From Lagopus muta (taxonomy: Eukaryota; Chordata; Aves; Galliformes; Phasianidae): a DNA stretch of 64,000 nucleotides. The stretch covers positions 14,508,001 through 14,572,000 of the forward strand of contig NC_064443.1 of assembly GCF_023343835.1 (NCBI RefSeq), in the 5' to 3' direction. The first letter of the stretch is position 1. Each line of letters opens with the position of its first letter. Of the stretch, positions 37,426 to 47,670 are shown piece by piece. The notes under the pieces were generated by a model. That model was not told the origin of the DNA. It ran no database searches and saw only the letters and a program-made list of their open reading frames with translations. The position numbers were made by a program, and so were the translations under genes.

Positions 37426-40400
37426 AAGCTATACTTCAGAATCCAATGGCATGTATATGGACATGTGAGTTTCCTTAAAAAATATTATAAAAGACAGCAT
37501 CTAGCCTTAAGTGTAACTCATGGTATCTCTTAGAACGCAGTCTACCAAAACCAACATGTTTCTGCTTGAATTTTAACAGCACCACAAGTTCATAGTGGGA
37601 AGTTGGTGCTACTTCAAACCTGTCAGCCGTCCTTGTTGTGAAGTGAGCTGGCTGGGAAGTGTAGGTGTTTGTGTGTTTGGTCATTGGGTTTTTGTTTGTT
37701 TTAATTAGTTCAAATACATGTCTTGCCTGTTGCTACAGGGTCTGATTTGTGGCCTGGATACCGAGCACAGAGAGCTGCAAGCAAAGCTGATGAGAATGTC
37801 TGGAGGATGTGTGTTGGCACAGTCATGATCTCTGAAGGTGTGGTGTGACATCAGTCCAAGCTCATTAATACAAGTAGATCACCTAGTGCCACCACAAAGT
37901 AAGCCCAGTGAAGGGAAAAGATCCTTCTGAGGCAAGGCAAAGTAAAGACGGAGTCACCTCCATCTCCTGCAGCTGATGGGATGTCAGTAAGAGGCAGGTG
38001 GCTGATGGCAGCTTGGGAGCTCCTTCTGTCCAGGATGATAGTACATAGACAACAGTTTTTTGGGGATCTGCAGCAGCCTCTTCTGTCTGAGTGAACTAAA
38101 ATCACTGACATGCAGCAGCCAAGACCTGTGGGCAAGAGCATCTTCCTGAAGGGGAGGATGTTTGGGTTACTGTGCTGACAGACTCAACACTAGCATCCAT
38201 GTGTGCAGAGAGCTCTGTAGGCTTACTTGGTGGAGGAGAGTGAGATCACTGCTGTAGGAAACAAATCCCCCCATCTCTGCAGGCACTTCTGCTCTGTTGC
38301 TCTGTATTTCAATGCCTCTTCTTTGCAAACCCCCCTCGGACACAACAGGTGATCTCTGGCAGAGGACAGAAGTGACAAAAGTCAATATGTGGCCACAGCT
38401 GCCTGAGTGCAGAGCAGTGCTGTGCAGCATTCACAGCTTCCTGCTGCCCTTATCTCACTTTTGTTATTGCTATTCTCCCCCTTATTCTATTACATTTATG
38501 AATCAAACCCAGGGTTTTTCTGGAAAAACAGGTTTTGAAAGACTGCTATATCCCAAACTTTGCAATATAAACTTTCCAATCAAGCTAATTTTCCAAAATA
38601 ATGGCATTGATTTATTTATTTTTCCTTCTCATGATATTGTTTGTTCCTCTTCTCTTGGAACTGCAGCTCATTCTGTTGTACACAGTTGCCAAGAACCAGT
38701 CCACATCTCATGCTGATGTGCTGCTGGAATGACAGCTCCAGCTTTCACACACTGGTGCACTGTATTAGCTGGGGAGTTTCTCTGTTCCTGTTCCACTATT
38801 AGGTTTCAAACCTCCCTGCTGAGTAGCTGTCCTCAAGTTGTATCAGGTAAGCTTAGCTATGCACTGAATTCAGGGAGTGGAACTAATCCCACACTTCAGC
38901 TTTAGAGGAGAACAATGATGCAGGGAGCTAAGCCTGGCCTGAAAGAAACAGGTACACTGCACTTAAGCATGTGTTCTATCTACTACAGGTCCATCTCTTC
39001 TTAGATGAATGCCTGCATGCTGGAGGCAAATAGTAAGTATGTACAACAGTGTGTCTTAAATATACTGGCATCATGTCTGCTGTGTGTATAACGTGTGCAT
39101 GCCTTGGTTCATGACTACTGAAAACTGGTAATGTCAGCATCATTCGTCTGCCTCTACACTAGGAATGAGAGAAAACACTCCTACCATAGCAGATGGAAAC
39201 AAACCTCAGTAAATCTATGCTGTTGCTTCTCCAAGTGTTGGTATTTCTGTCACTGGAGTAATTAAGTTCTGCCTACAAGTTTTATCTCCCCCGTTCGGGG
39301 GAAAAGTCCTTGGCACTCAGTGAATTTTCTCCCAGCAGTCCCCTGGAGTCAAAGGGACATTTCTTACTGATGATGGTAGAACTGGATTTAAATTTTTTCA
39401 TGATAGAAAGATGAATCTTTATTCAAATCTGAACTTCTAAAATCCTTATTTATAAAGATCTGAGTCTCCTATCTGAAATGAGCAGATACGCTGGCTGCTA
39501 AAAATGGTGCTTAGCTGTCTTATCAGACACTGAAGAACATTTGTTATTTTTTGGCAAATAGAGGAAAAATTTAATTTCCCCTCAGTTGAAGTGTAAAAAG
39601 AATGGTGAATACGACTGACTGCCCTGAGATCCTGCCTGCACAGCACATGCTAGAAATGAGACTGGTCTCTGCAAGACAGAAGTGGCATTAAAGCTACTTT
39701 CCCTTTTCGCATTTATTCTGCTGAGTAAAAACTGGGCTCCAAGCATTCTCCATGCATGCAAGCATGATGAATCTGAAAAAGCAATGTTTTTCCTAACTCA
39801 TACTCCTTCCACTTTTCCTTCCCGTGTGACGGAGCAGAAGGAATGGTGTTCCACCTATGACTGCCCAGCAGGAGGAGATTTGCTTTTAAAGACAGATTTT
39901 GGGAGGAAGTGATGAGTCTGCTGATGGGTGTGCAGGGCCCTAGCTGACCCAGGTGAGCCTACAGCCATGTTAGACTTGCATTCTGGCTGGGATCACGTAG
40001 GCTGCAGCACAGCATGGTCCCATCTGAGCCTGACAAATAAGAATCCTGGCTTCCAACTGCAACGTGGCCTTGGGTGGTAGTTCTTAGATTAACATAGCAG
40101 AGCAAAAGAAATAAGATTTTAAATGTGAATAGATGTTACTGCGGGATAATGCAGGTATCTACATATGGATCACTACTTACCTTTATACGTCAGCTTATTA
40201 TCTTTTTATCAAACAAGTCTAGGAAAGTTCTGTAGTTGAGATACGGTAATAATCAGTGTAATTCCTTAACAGTTAGCTTTGAAATCTTGGAAGCCCTCCC
40301 CAGAAGTAGCATGAATGCTCTGTTAGCTGCAAGCACCATGAGCCATTTTACCTTAACTATTTTACTAAGAAAGCTCTTCTTTATTCTGTTAGGTGGAAGA

Positions 40401-41988
40401 GTAGGCATCTTGTCAGAGTGCAGTTAAATCCCACAGCTTATTACCATGAAATATATGAGCTTAGAGGATATGAAAGTGTTCCATCCAAGAGGATATGAAA
40501 GCAGTCTGCCCAGAGAGAGTTCAAGGCCTTCTGTACAAGGAACACAGTTCCAGGCTGTAAAGCTGTACCATGTGTCAGGATTTCAAAAAAGACAGTTCTC
40601 AAAAATGGCCTTTTAAACAGGCAATTATTTCCCATATATCATCAAGAGAGGCTTTAGAGGTGAAATAATGACCCTAAAAAGACTGTTTGGAAGGGCTCAC
40701 TTAGTGTTTCAGAGGTGCACTGGCAGGGTGTGGGACAGCTGAGCTATGACTGAAGTTCCCCTAGCCCTGAGACCCAACCTTGACCACTGATGCTTCTGGA
40801 GATGAGTAGGGTGGCAGCTCTGTATTGCAGCTGGCACCACTGAAGTTGTGGAAAATTTTCCACATCTTGGATTCATGCAATTGTAAACTGACTGTAGACT
40901 CTTATTTGCTGGCCAAGTCTACAGTGAGAAAAATCTACCTGACTATATTGGGAGGGGGGTGATGAGACAGTGGAAAATCCTGTTGTCCACCTGACTGTTT
41001 TAAATTCCAGAAAGAGCCATCTTCCTTTTATATTCCTAAGTGTATTTGCAGGCTACTTCTAGGAATCTCTCCTTCTGACTGATTTATTCTGTTGCACAGA
41101 GATTTCAGAGGCAATAGCATTTCATTTTTAATACGTAAATATTAAACACACTTCTGCAGTCAGTACCAGACCAGGCATGGTGCCTGAACCTCATCCTAGT
41201 TCCATTCAATAATAAAGCTATTGACTACAATAAGAAAAGGATCTAAAGCCACAAACAGAAAATTAAAATAGCCAGTGCCAAGAAAAACATAAACTGAAGT
41301 TTCCATAAACAGTCAAATATTCTAAATTGAATCAACAAAATATAAATTATGCAGCTGAACTTGGATGAGCCAAGTAAGATAATGGCAGGCAATGAGACAT
41401 CTGTATCACAGCATGTTATGTAGAAAACCTAATATAACACATTAAACTGATTTCTTTATGAGAGCTGTCACATTGATTCTTCTCCATTAAAAATATACAG
41501 GGAATTTTATTTAAAAGCAAATAAAAACCCCAAACCTCTCTATTACCTTAGGCTTGTTTGTTGCTACCTTTCCCTATTCAGTGGCTGAGTCTGTAAAACC
41601 AACCTGCTTCAGCAGTACTAGATTCTTCATTCAAATGGGCCTCTGAAGTGATTAAAAAAAAAAGGCTCCTGTATATTAAGCTACCTGTGTTCTTCAGGTT
41701 GGAAGTATGATGGAAAGAGAGACGTTCCTTCCAGAGAAATAAGTTCTTCCTTCCAGAGAAAGAAGTAGAAAACAAAGCGGTTTGAGTGGTAAGTTCAGGA
41801 TTGCTAGGGGCTATAGAATGGCTTTGAGTGATTTGAGTTTACTGTATTTCTCCTTAGAACAAACAAATATGGTTGCAGCTCTGCCAGCTCCACTAGCTTG
41901 GAAGGAAAACTAATTTGCTCTGTCTTCTCTGCTTGTTTGAAGGAGAAGAGGCAGTTTAGAGAAAGCAGAGAACAAAAATTAACCATTT

Positions 41989-42530
41989 AGAATCATAGAA
42001 TCATAGAATCATAGAATCACTAAGGTTGGAAAAGACCTAAAAGATCACCCAGTCCAACCGTTCACCTATTCCCAATAGCTCCTACTAAACCATGTCCCTC
42101 AACACAACATCCAGCCTTTCCTTGAACACCCCCAGGGTCGGTGATTCCACCACCTCCCTGGGCATCCATTCCAGTGCCTGACCACTCTTTCTGAAAAGTA
42201 ATACTTCCTCATGTCCAGCCTGAATCTCCCCTGCTGTAGCTTGAAACCATTCCCCCTGGTCCTATCACTAATAACACAAGAGAAGAGGCCGACCCTCAGC
42301 TCACTACAACCTCCCTTCAGGAAGTTATAGAGAGCAATAAGGTCTGCCCTGAGCCTCCTCTTCTCCAGGCTGAACATTCCCAGCTCCTTCAGCCTCTCCT
42401 CATATGGTCTGTGTTCCAGACCCCTCACCAGCTTTGTTGCCCTCCTTTGAACACGTTCCAGGGCCTCAATATCTTTCTTGCAGTGAGGGGCCCAAAACTG
42501 GACACAGTTGCACTCTTTGAGGAGCATCTG
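41989..42530 (-). mobile_element. CR1 LINE fragment with C-terminal ORF2 (reverse transcriptase protein) remnant
   Basis: About 540 bp on the minus strand, the youngest-looking CR1 here. The 3' tail is four units of AGAATCAT on the + strand (41,989-42,017). The minus strand reads in one frame from about 42,530 to 42,180 through the C-terminal part of CR1 ORF2, with motifs [52 protein letters not shown] and [11 protein letters not shown]. Near RVVRHWNG the frame shifts, and the expected LPREVVESP continuation is lost into another frame. The 5' end is truncated before the catalytic RT domain, so it cannot move. It belongs to the non-LTR LINE group. Confidence 0.93.
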
Positions 42531-44714
42531 CACCTTTCCTGCAGCTGAAATGTGTTCTCAGTGGCATCTGGATTTTTAACATTAATATTACTATATAAAG
42601 ATCCATCTCTTAATTGCTGGAGCTGGCCAGGCCATCACTGAACTGTTTTTTGGGGGGCTCCTTCACCCGTTGAAGGACTTCATTACAAGCACACACAGTG
42701 GAGCAAACATGGATAGTGGAGACATGAAGCATCAAGAAGTCACTCCTTCTCTGTTGCCACCTCTCCTACAGTTGCAGTTACAGTTGCCATGCTTTCTGCT
42801 TGCAGCTGGAGCTGAAGCTTGCCCATGTAGCACAGCTGCCAGAAGCTCTGGGGTCCTAGCAATGTTAAGGAGGAAACATCACAGAAACATGCTTACAGAA
42901 CTGACAAATTGTAGCACAAGTCATATTCTGAGTCTGCTGTAACACAACCAAGGCTGTTTCCTTTGATATAACTGTTGGGTTATCTCTGCTGAGGAGGAGG
43001 TCTCACTGGAACCAAACTTGAAGAATCTCCTTCCTGTCCCCCGTGCTGAGCAGATCTGGCACAGTACGGATTTCTCATCTCTGTGCAGGTACCCAGGCCT
43101 CACAAAGCTGCAGTGACAGTGGATGAATGGGTACTCTGTTCCAAAGTGACTGCTCCAGAATGCATCACTGTCACGTCACTTAAACACCACCAGCCATCCA
43201 GGTTTTCAGTAGCTGCTGGGACTTGCTGAAAACAGTAGGGCCTGTCATTCTGAGATTAAGGAGGGATTAGCTGTACGATTTCAGTCAGCCTTAAGAGAAA
43301 GGTTAAACACTCTGGGAGGAGGAAGTGTGTGTGCGCGCATATGCATCTTCCAAAACAACAGATGGTTTCAATAAAGTTGCTCCTGCTGCTAGGAAGTGGC
43401 ACTTCTTGACATTAGCAGAGCCATATCTCATTAGGGTTCTTGTTTCTACCAGCCTGTCTCAGAGAGGCCAAATCCACAGTACAGTATGGGGTAATCAGAA
43501 AAGACACTCCAGTATCTGCCCCATTAATTGCCTCCTGCCAGTCTTCGCTCTGTTCTGATGTAATGCCCACTGTGCTCAGCGTGGAACGATCATTTGGCTT
43601 TGAAGGGCAACTTCCCCTCATGATCTGTGATTCCCCCTACTTAAACTGCAGCAAGAAGAGCCTTTTTAAAGATTTTGCAAGAAATGTGTTATTCCTTGGA
43701 ACTGCTAAATAAAAACTCTCTGCTTCAATCAATGCATCGATGTATTAAATTATTGTGCAACCAAATTAATGTGCCCGTCGGTGACAGAGCTGCAGAAAAT
43801 GAGCAGTGTTTTATGCATTAAAGACAAATTGGGAAAAGATTGTTTTCCAAGGTTAGATTGTTCCTCAGTGAATACCGAGATTTTTCCAATTAAAATATGA
43901 AAGTTTCTCAGAGCGCAGTTGTGTCAGGTGTATTGCTTCTCACAGATCCACAGCACAAATTAACTTGTACAAATAGCTAAGCAATTGTCAGCGTTGGAAT
44001 TGGCATATTCTGAAGAGGGCAAGTAATATTGTTCATTTCTGCTAGTCCTGTATTTAAATTCTATACTTAAACAATTTTAAACCATTTTGCTGGGAGTTGG
44101 CTTTTATTTTTTTTAATTTTTAATTGGAGATTCATGAATAAAAAGAATAATGTTCAAAATGTTGCTGTGAAAGCCTTGCCAAGCTTTTGCCAATCCTGGC
44201 TCCCCTCGTTTGGGGCACGCTGTGCATTTGGAAGGTCCTTACTCTCATGAGGGCTCCCACCTCTCAGTGAAAAGCACTGCAGTGGGGAGGGCCAAAAACA
44301 AAGGCAAGAAGGGTTCTGCACTGTCTTCCTACAAACTGAGATTCAACAAGGTCTACAAAATGGAAATACTAATATGAATAAAAGCAGGCTTTTTTAAAAA
44401 AGCTGTCTGAATTCATGTTTTTCTTTAAATTTTGGGCTGGTTGCATTTATTGTCTTTTTTTTTGGTCTTCAGGGAAAAAAAAAAGAAAAATCTTATCTGA
44501 TGTTTTGTATCAGTAACTAGATCCTCCAAACCTGCTTTCTGCACCTCCTGTTGTGCAGCACTGACACATCAGATGACCCAAACCAAAATTTGCTGAAGAT
44601 GGGACGTTTTCTTGGTCCCTTCACTGAAGGTAGATGAACCAAAACGTTCTAATTAATTTGTTCTGTAGATGTAATGAAGAAGGGGAACTTTTTCAATAAC
44701 TTCATTGTTCAAAC

Positions 44715-44796
44715 TTTTTTTTTTTTTTTTTTTTTTTTTTCTGGTCCCTTCTAAGTTCTCAAATATCTGGAAGAAAAAAAAAATGAAAAAAAAAAA
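44715..44796. repeat. Poly(T) then poly(A) inverted tract
   Basis: T26 at 44,715-44,740, a 33-bp spacer, then A10-TG-A11 at 44,774-44,796. Confidence 0.85.
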
Positions 44797-46685
44797 GTGT
44801 ATATTTTGTTCATTCTTTCCTGAAACTTTTTCCTTCTTCTTTTCTTGCTTGGGCTCATGACAAAGACATTCTTTATTCCAAAGGCAAGAATCCCAGAACA
44901 AGCAGAGCCAGCTCAGAGTTCATAAGGAGGGCAATGTTTCTAATCACTTATAAAAAGCAGACTTGGATTCTGCATTTTCTCAGTCGATATTATTTAATCC
45001 TTACATTTGAATTTTCGGAATATCAAATGGGAAGCACTTTCTCCAAATACTTTCAGCTGTAATTCTTTCAAGAGGTATCTGCATGAATGATAAATTAGGT
45101 GTGAAAGCATAAAGGATCTTTATGCTAGTATCTTAACCTTCAGGACATTTTGTATTCATGCAACATCTTAAATTATACCAGGAGTTCTAATGGATTGCTG
45201 GACAGAAGATCTGAAGTCAACCAAACAAAATACCATATAAAAAATTATTACAACGTTGATAAAGAAACTTATGTCAAAATATCTTAAAAGGCTTCACAAC
45301 TCCCCACTGTCTTCTGGGTGGCCACAATCCATGAAATCAAATGATTGATCAATGGCACCTAGTAAATTAGAGTCAGCGATAAGACAAAATTCCAACGTTC
45401 TGACTTCTAGTTCTATGCTCAAATCCTGGGCTTGTATTGCTTCCCAAGCAAAATACAGAAGAGAGATAGAAATAAATGCAGCAGAAACAAAGGGAGCTGG
45501 AACTGTCTTTCTTTTGGAACCTTGTGATTTCTGAAAGCATTGATAATAGTATTTGAGTATAAACAGCAATGCAAGCGCTGCTTATAAAGCCTAGCTTTAA
45601 CATCACAATTGCCACAGATTTTGGAGCAGTCCGCACTGGCAATGTGCTTCTAATTTTGCACCCAAGAAAGCCAGTTAAATAGTACATAGACCTGGGTGAC
45701 GAAGTTTGGTCCCTGGGTTACCATGGATGTGTCACTGTGCAAAATCTTCTTAGTGCTAGGGAGTGCTAATGAAGGTTTCCTGAGAGGGGAGCGGATGACA
45801 GTGTATTTACTGTACCTGAGAAGGATTTCAGAGTAAGAGAAAGCATCGATATCAGTGCCTCTTAATGAATAGCTAAACCTGTTTGTATGGCAATTTATTT
45901 TCTTCACAGGAACCTTACAAAGATCAGCTATTTCATGAAATACTTCACTCCAATATACCATTTCAATGCAGTATTTATATTAAAAAACATTTTCCATTTT
46001 GCTTCTGCATTTTGAACTCTAATCCAGCCCAGCCTCACTGTCCACATCAAAGGAAATGAACTGCATTAGGCAATGTCATTTGCTAAAAGGTAAGAGTGGA
46101 GTCCCCTAGTTTTATATTTCTAGGGACAATTTCACAGGCCATGCCATTACTGAATGGGGAAATTGGAAAACTGCAGAATCGATTTGCAGACGTGCAGTTC
46201 TATTTTCTTTCACACCTCCTTCATCAGAGCCCCCATCATTCCTGTGTTGTGTTGCATTATTACTGACAGCAGCCTGGACACCACTGATAATGGCTAAACG
46301 AGGGCAAAGCAACTCATGGCAAGTGAAAGCAAAACCACGTAAGAAGCAGTCAGAAGACACTGAGCACTGCTATTTTTGCTTCTGAACTCATCTGCATCAG
46401 AGCACTGTAATATACCCGTGGCACATTGTTGCTGAGAGCTAAAAGGAAACGTTGCTTTAAAAAATCTTATCTAAATTGGTTTGGGTTTGTTTGCATTTAT
46501 TTTTCCTTGAGCAAACAGCTGTACCACAAAGTTGCATTACATCTATTTAGATTTATAACAGAAAAAAAATACGCAGTCCTTCAAAACGTTTCCACTATTT
46601 TTCCACTATTCCTCCTCCACAGAAAGCTGCTGGTAATGGCTCAGTTATCAAAACTGAAACCAGCGGCCAGTCATGGCCAAACACC

Positions 46686-46722
46686 AAAAAAAAGCTAAAA
46701 AAAAAGCTAAAAAAAAAAAGCT
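46686..46722. repeat. Three-unit A(8-11)GCT repeat
   Basis: A8GCT, A9GCT, A11GCT in tandem, about 0.9 kb before the KBTBD8 start codon. Confidence 0.85.
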
Positions 46723-47005
46723 GGTGACTGTCAGCTGCTTCATCTTCGGGGCAGAAAGGTGCCTTGTGATGTGAAAGGGCGCTGGCAACAAGATGGGGTC
46801 TGTCTGCCGGGGTCACCCAGCTGCGTTCTGCGCAGGGCACAGCTGGCTGTGTGCCACAGTCACCATTACAGAAAGACAGAAAAAAACGTGAGTTTGTGCA
46901 TTGCTCCTAATTAAGAGGCTGGAAAGATCTGGGGCTTGTGACCACACTCCGCCCTGCCCTTGTGGCATCAGGAAGGCAGCAAATACTGTGTTTGCTTTGG
47001 GTCGG

Positions 47006-47030
47006 TTTTTGTTTGTTTGTTTGTTTGTTG
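47006..47030. repeat. (TTTG)n microsatellite
   Basis: Five GTTT units just upstream of the KBTBD8 CpG island. Confidence 0.85.
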
Positions 47031-47313
47031 CCTGTTTGTTGGTTTTTTTTCCTTGCCATCTTTTGCTTTTACAGCAGGGACCATGGCAGCCGATGCCCCT
47101 GCCTGCTGGGTGCCATCTTTGCTCTCCCTTGAAAGCTGGCAATTGCTGCCAGCAGCTGCAGGTCAATGTGAAAAGGAGAGACGCAGCACAACACCTGACA
47201 GAGCAGGGACCGGAATCATTATTATACAGAAGGGCCATTTCTGTGCAGTGTCCAAAGGGGAGCGAACTCCCTCCCGGCCGCGCTCCATCCTCACGACCCT
47301 GCCTGAGGGCCCC

Positions 47314-47325
47314 AAAATGGCCGCC
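47314..47325 (+). promoter_or_regulatory. YY1-like motif
   Basis: AAAATGGCCGCC resembles the YY1 consensus (AANATGGCNGC) typical of housekeeping promoters. It lies about 340 bp before the KBTBD8 start codon. The match was made by eye. Confidence 0.5.
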
Positions 47326-47344
47326 CTTCAGTTCCCGCCTCCTC

Positions 47345-47357
47345 GTTGCTAGGCGAC
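47345..47357 (+). promoter_or_regulatory. RFX X-box-like element
   Basis: GTTGCTAGGCGAC is an imperfect inverted repeat one base from the classical X-box GTTGCTAGGCAAC bound by RFX factors. Its position in a CpG-island promoter fits use. Binding is inferred. Confidence 0.5.
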
Positions 47358-47394
47358 GAACAGAGCCCGGGCCGCCCCCATTCGCTTTCTGCGG

Positions 47395-47414
47395 ACTACA
47401 AGTCCCAGCATTCC
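47395..47414 (+). promoter_or_regulatory. ZNF143 (SBS)-like element, copy 1
   Basis: ACTACAAGTCCCAGCAT matches the ZNF143/Staf consensus ACTACAATTCCCAGCAT at all but one position. These elements sit just upstream of transcription starts in many vertebrate CpG-island promoters. Confidence 0.7.
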
Positions 47415-47450
47415 CCGCGCGGCAGAAGCCGTGCTCCTTCCGCCGCCAGC

Positions 47451-47470
47451 ACTACATTACCCAGCAGGCC
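47451..47470 (+). promoter_or_regulatory. ZNF143 (SBS)-like element, copy 2
   Basis: ACTACATTACCCAGCAGGCC lies in the same orientation as the first copy, 56 bp downstream of it. It shares the ACTACA and CCCAGCA halves with the consensus. Confidence 0.6.
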
Positions 47471-47484
47471 TCGGTGGCGCCCCG

Positions 47485-47489
47485 CCAAT
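47485..47489 (+). promoter_or_regulatory. CCAAT box (NF-Y type)
   Basis: The context CGCCAATCAGC is a strong NF-Y site. Such boxes usually lie 60-100 bp before the start of transcription, which would place the start near 47,550-47,590. Confidence 0.6.
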
Positions 47490-47654
47490 CAGCGTGCTTC
47501 TTGTTGGGTGGTGCGGGGAGCGGGGGTTGGCTTCCGCGGGAGCGAGCGAAGAGGAAGCGGCGCGGAGGAAGCGGCGCAGGTGACGTTTCCTCTCGGGCCG
47601 CCCTCCCCCTTTCCCCCCCCCCCCTCTCCCGCTGCCGGAGCTGGGGCCCCGAGA

Positions 47655-47670
47655 ATGGCAGCGTTAGGAG
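47655..47670 (+). CDS. KBTBD8: KBTBD8 coding exon 1 (16 nt of coding sequence)
   Basis: This exon encodes MAALG plus the first base of codon 6. The donor reads GGAG|GTCGGT, an acceptable though not perfect splice site. It is supported by phase: the G joins AA at 49510 to make GAA (Glu), giving MAALGEPSK, which is collinear with the human start MAASADLSK. A donor 6 bp further downstream (CG|GTGCGG) would put the join at the same phase but add two residues, so the exact boundary carries slight uncertainty. The start codon context is GAGAATGG. Confidence 0.85.

Larger units (their letters stand above)
30719..41988. other. Intergenic, CpG patch and candidate regulatory blocks
   Basis: No gene recognised. 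It contains the CpG-rich patch at 33.6-34.1 kb, an AT-rich block at 36,230-36,540 and the AT palindrome at 37.39 kb. A short direct repeat CTTCCAGAGAAA lies near 41,730-41,762. Confidence 0.55.
42531..47259. other. Intergenic, upstream of KBTBD8
   Basis: Contains an AT-rich block with homeodomain-type motifs (43,700-44,170), the poly(T)/poly(A) pair at 44.7 kb, the A(n)GCT repeat at 46.69 kb and the (TTTG)n at 47.0 kb. No gene seen on either strand. Confidence 0.6.
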
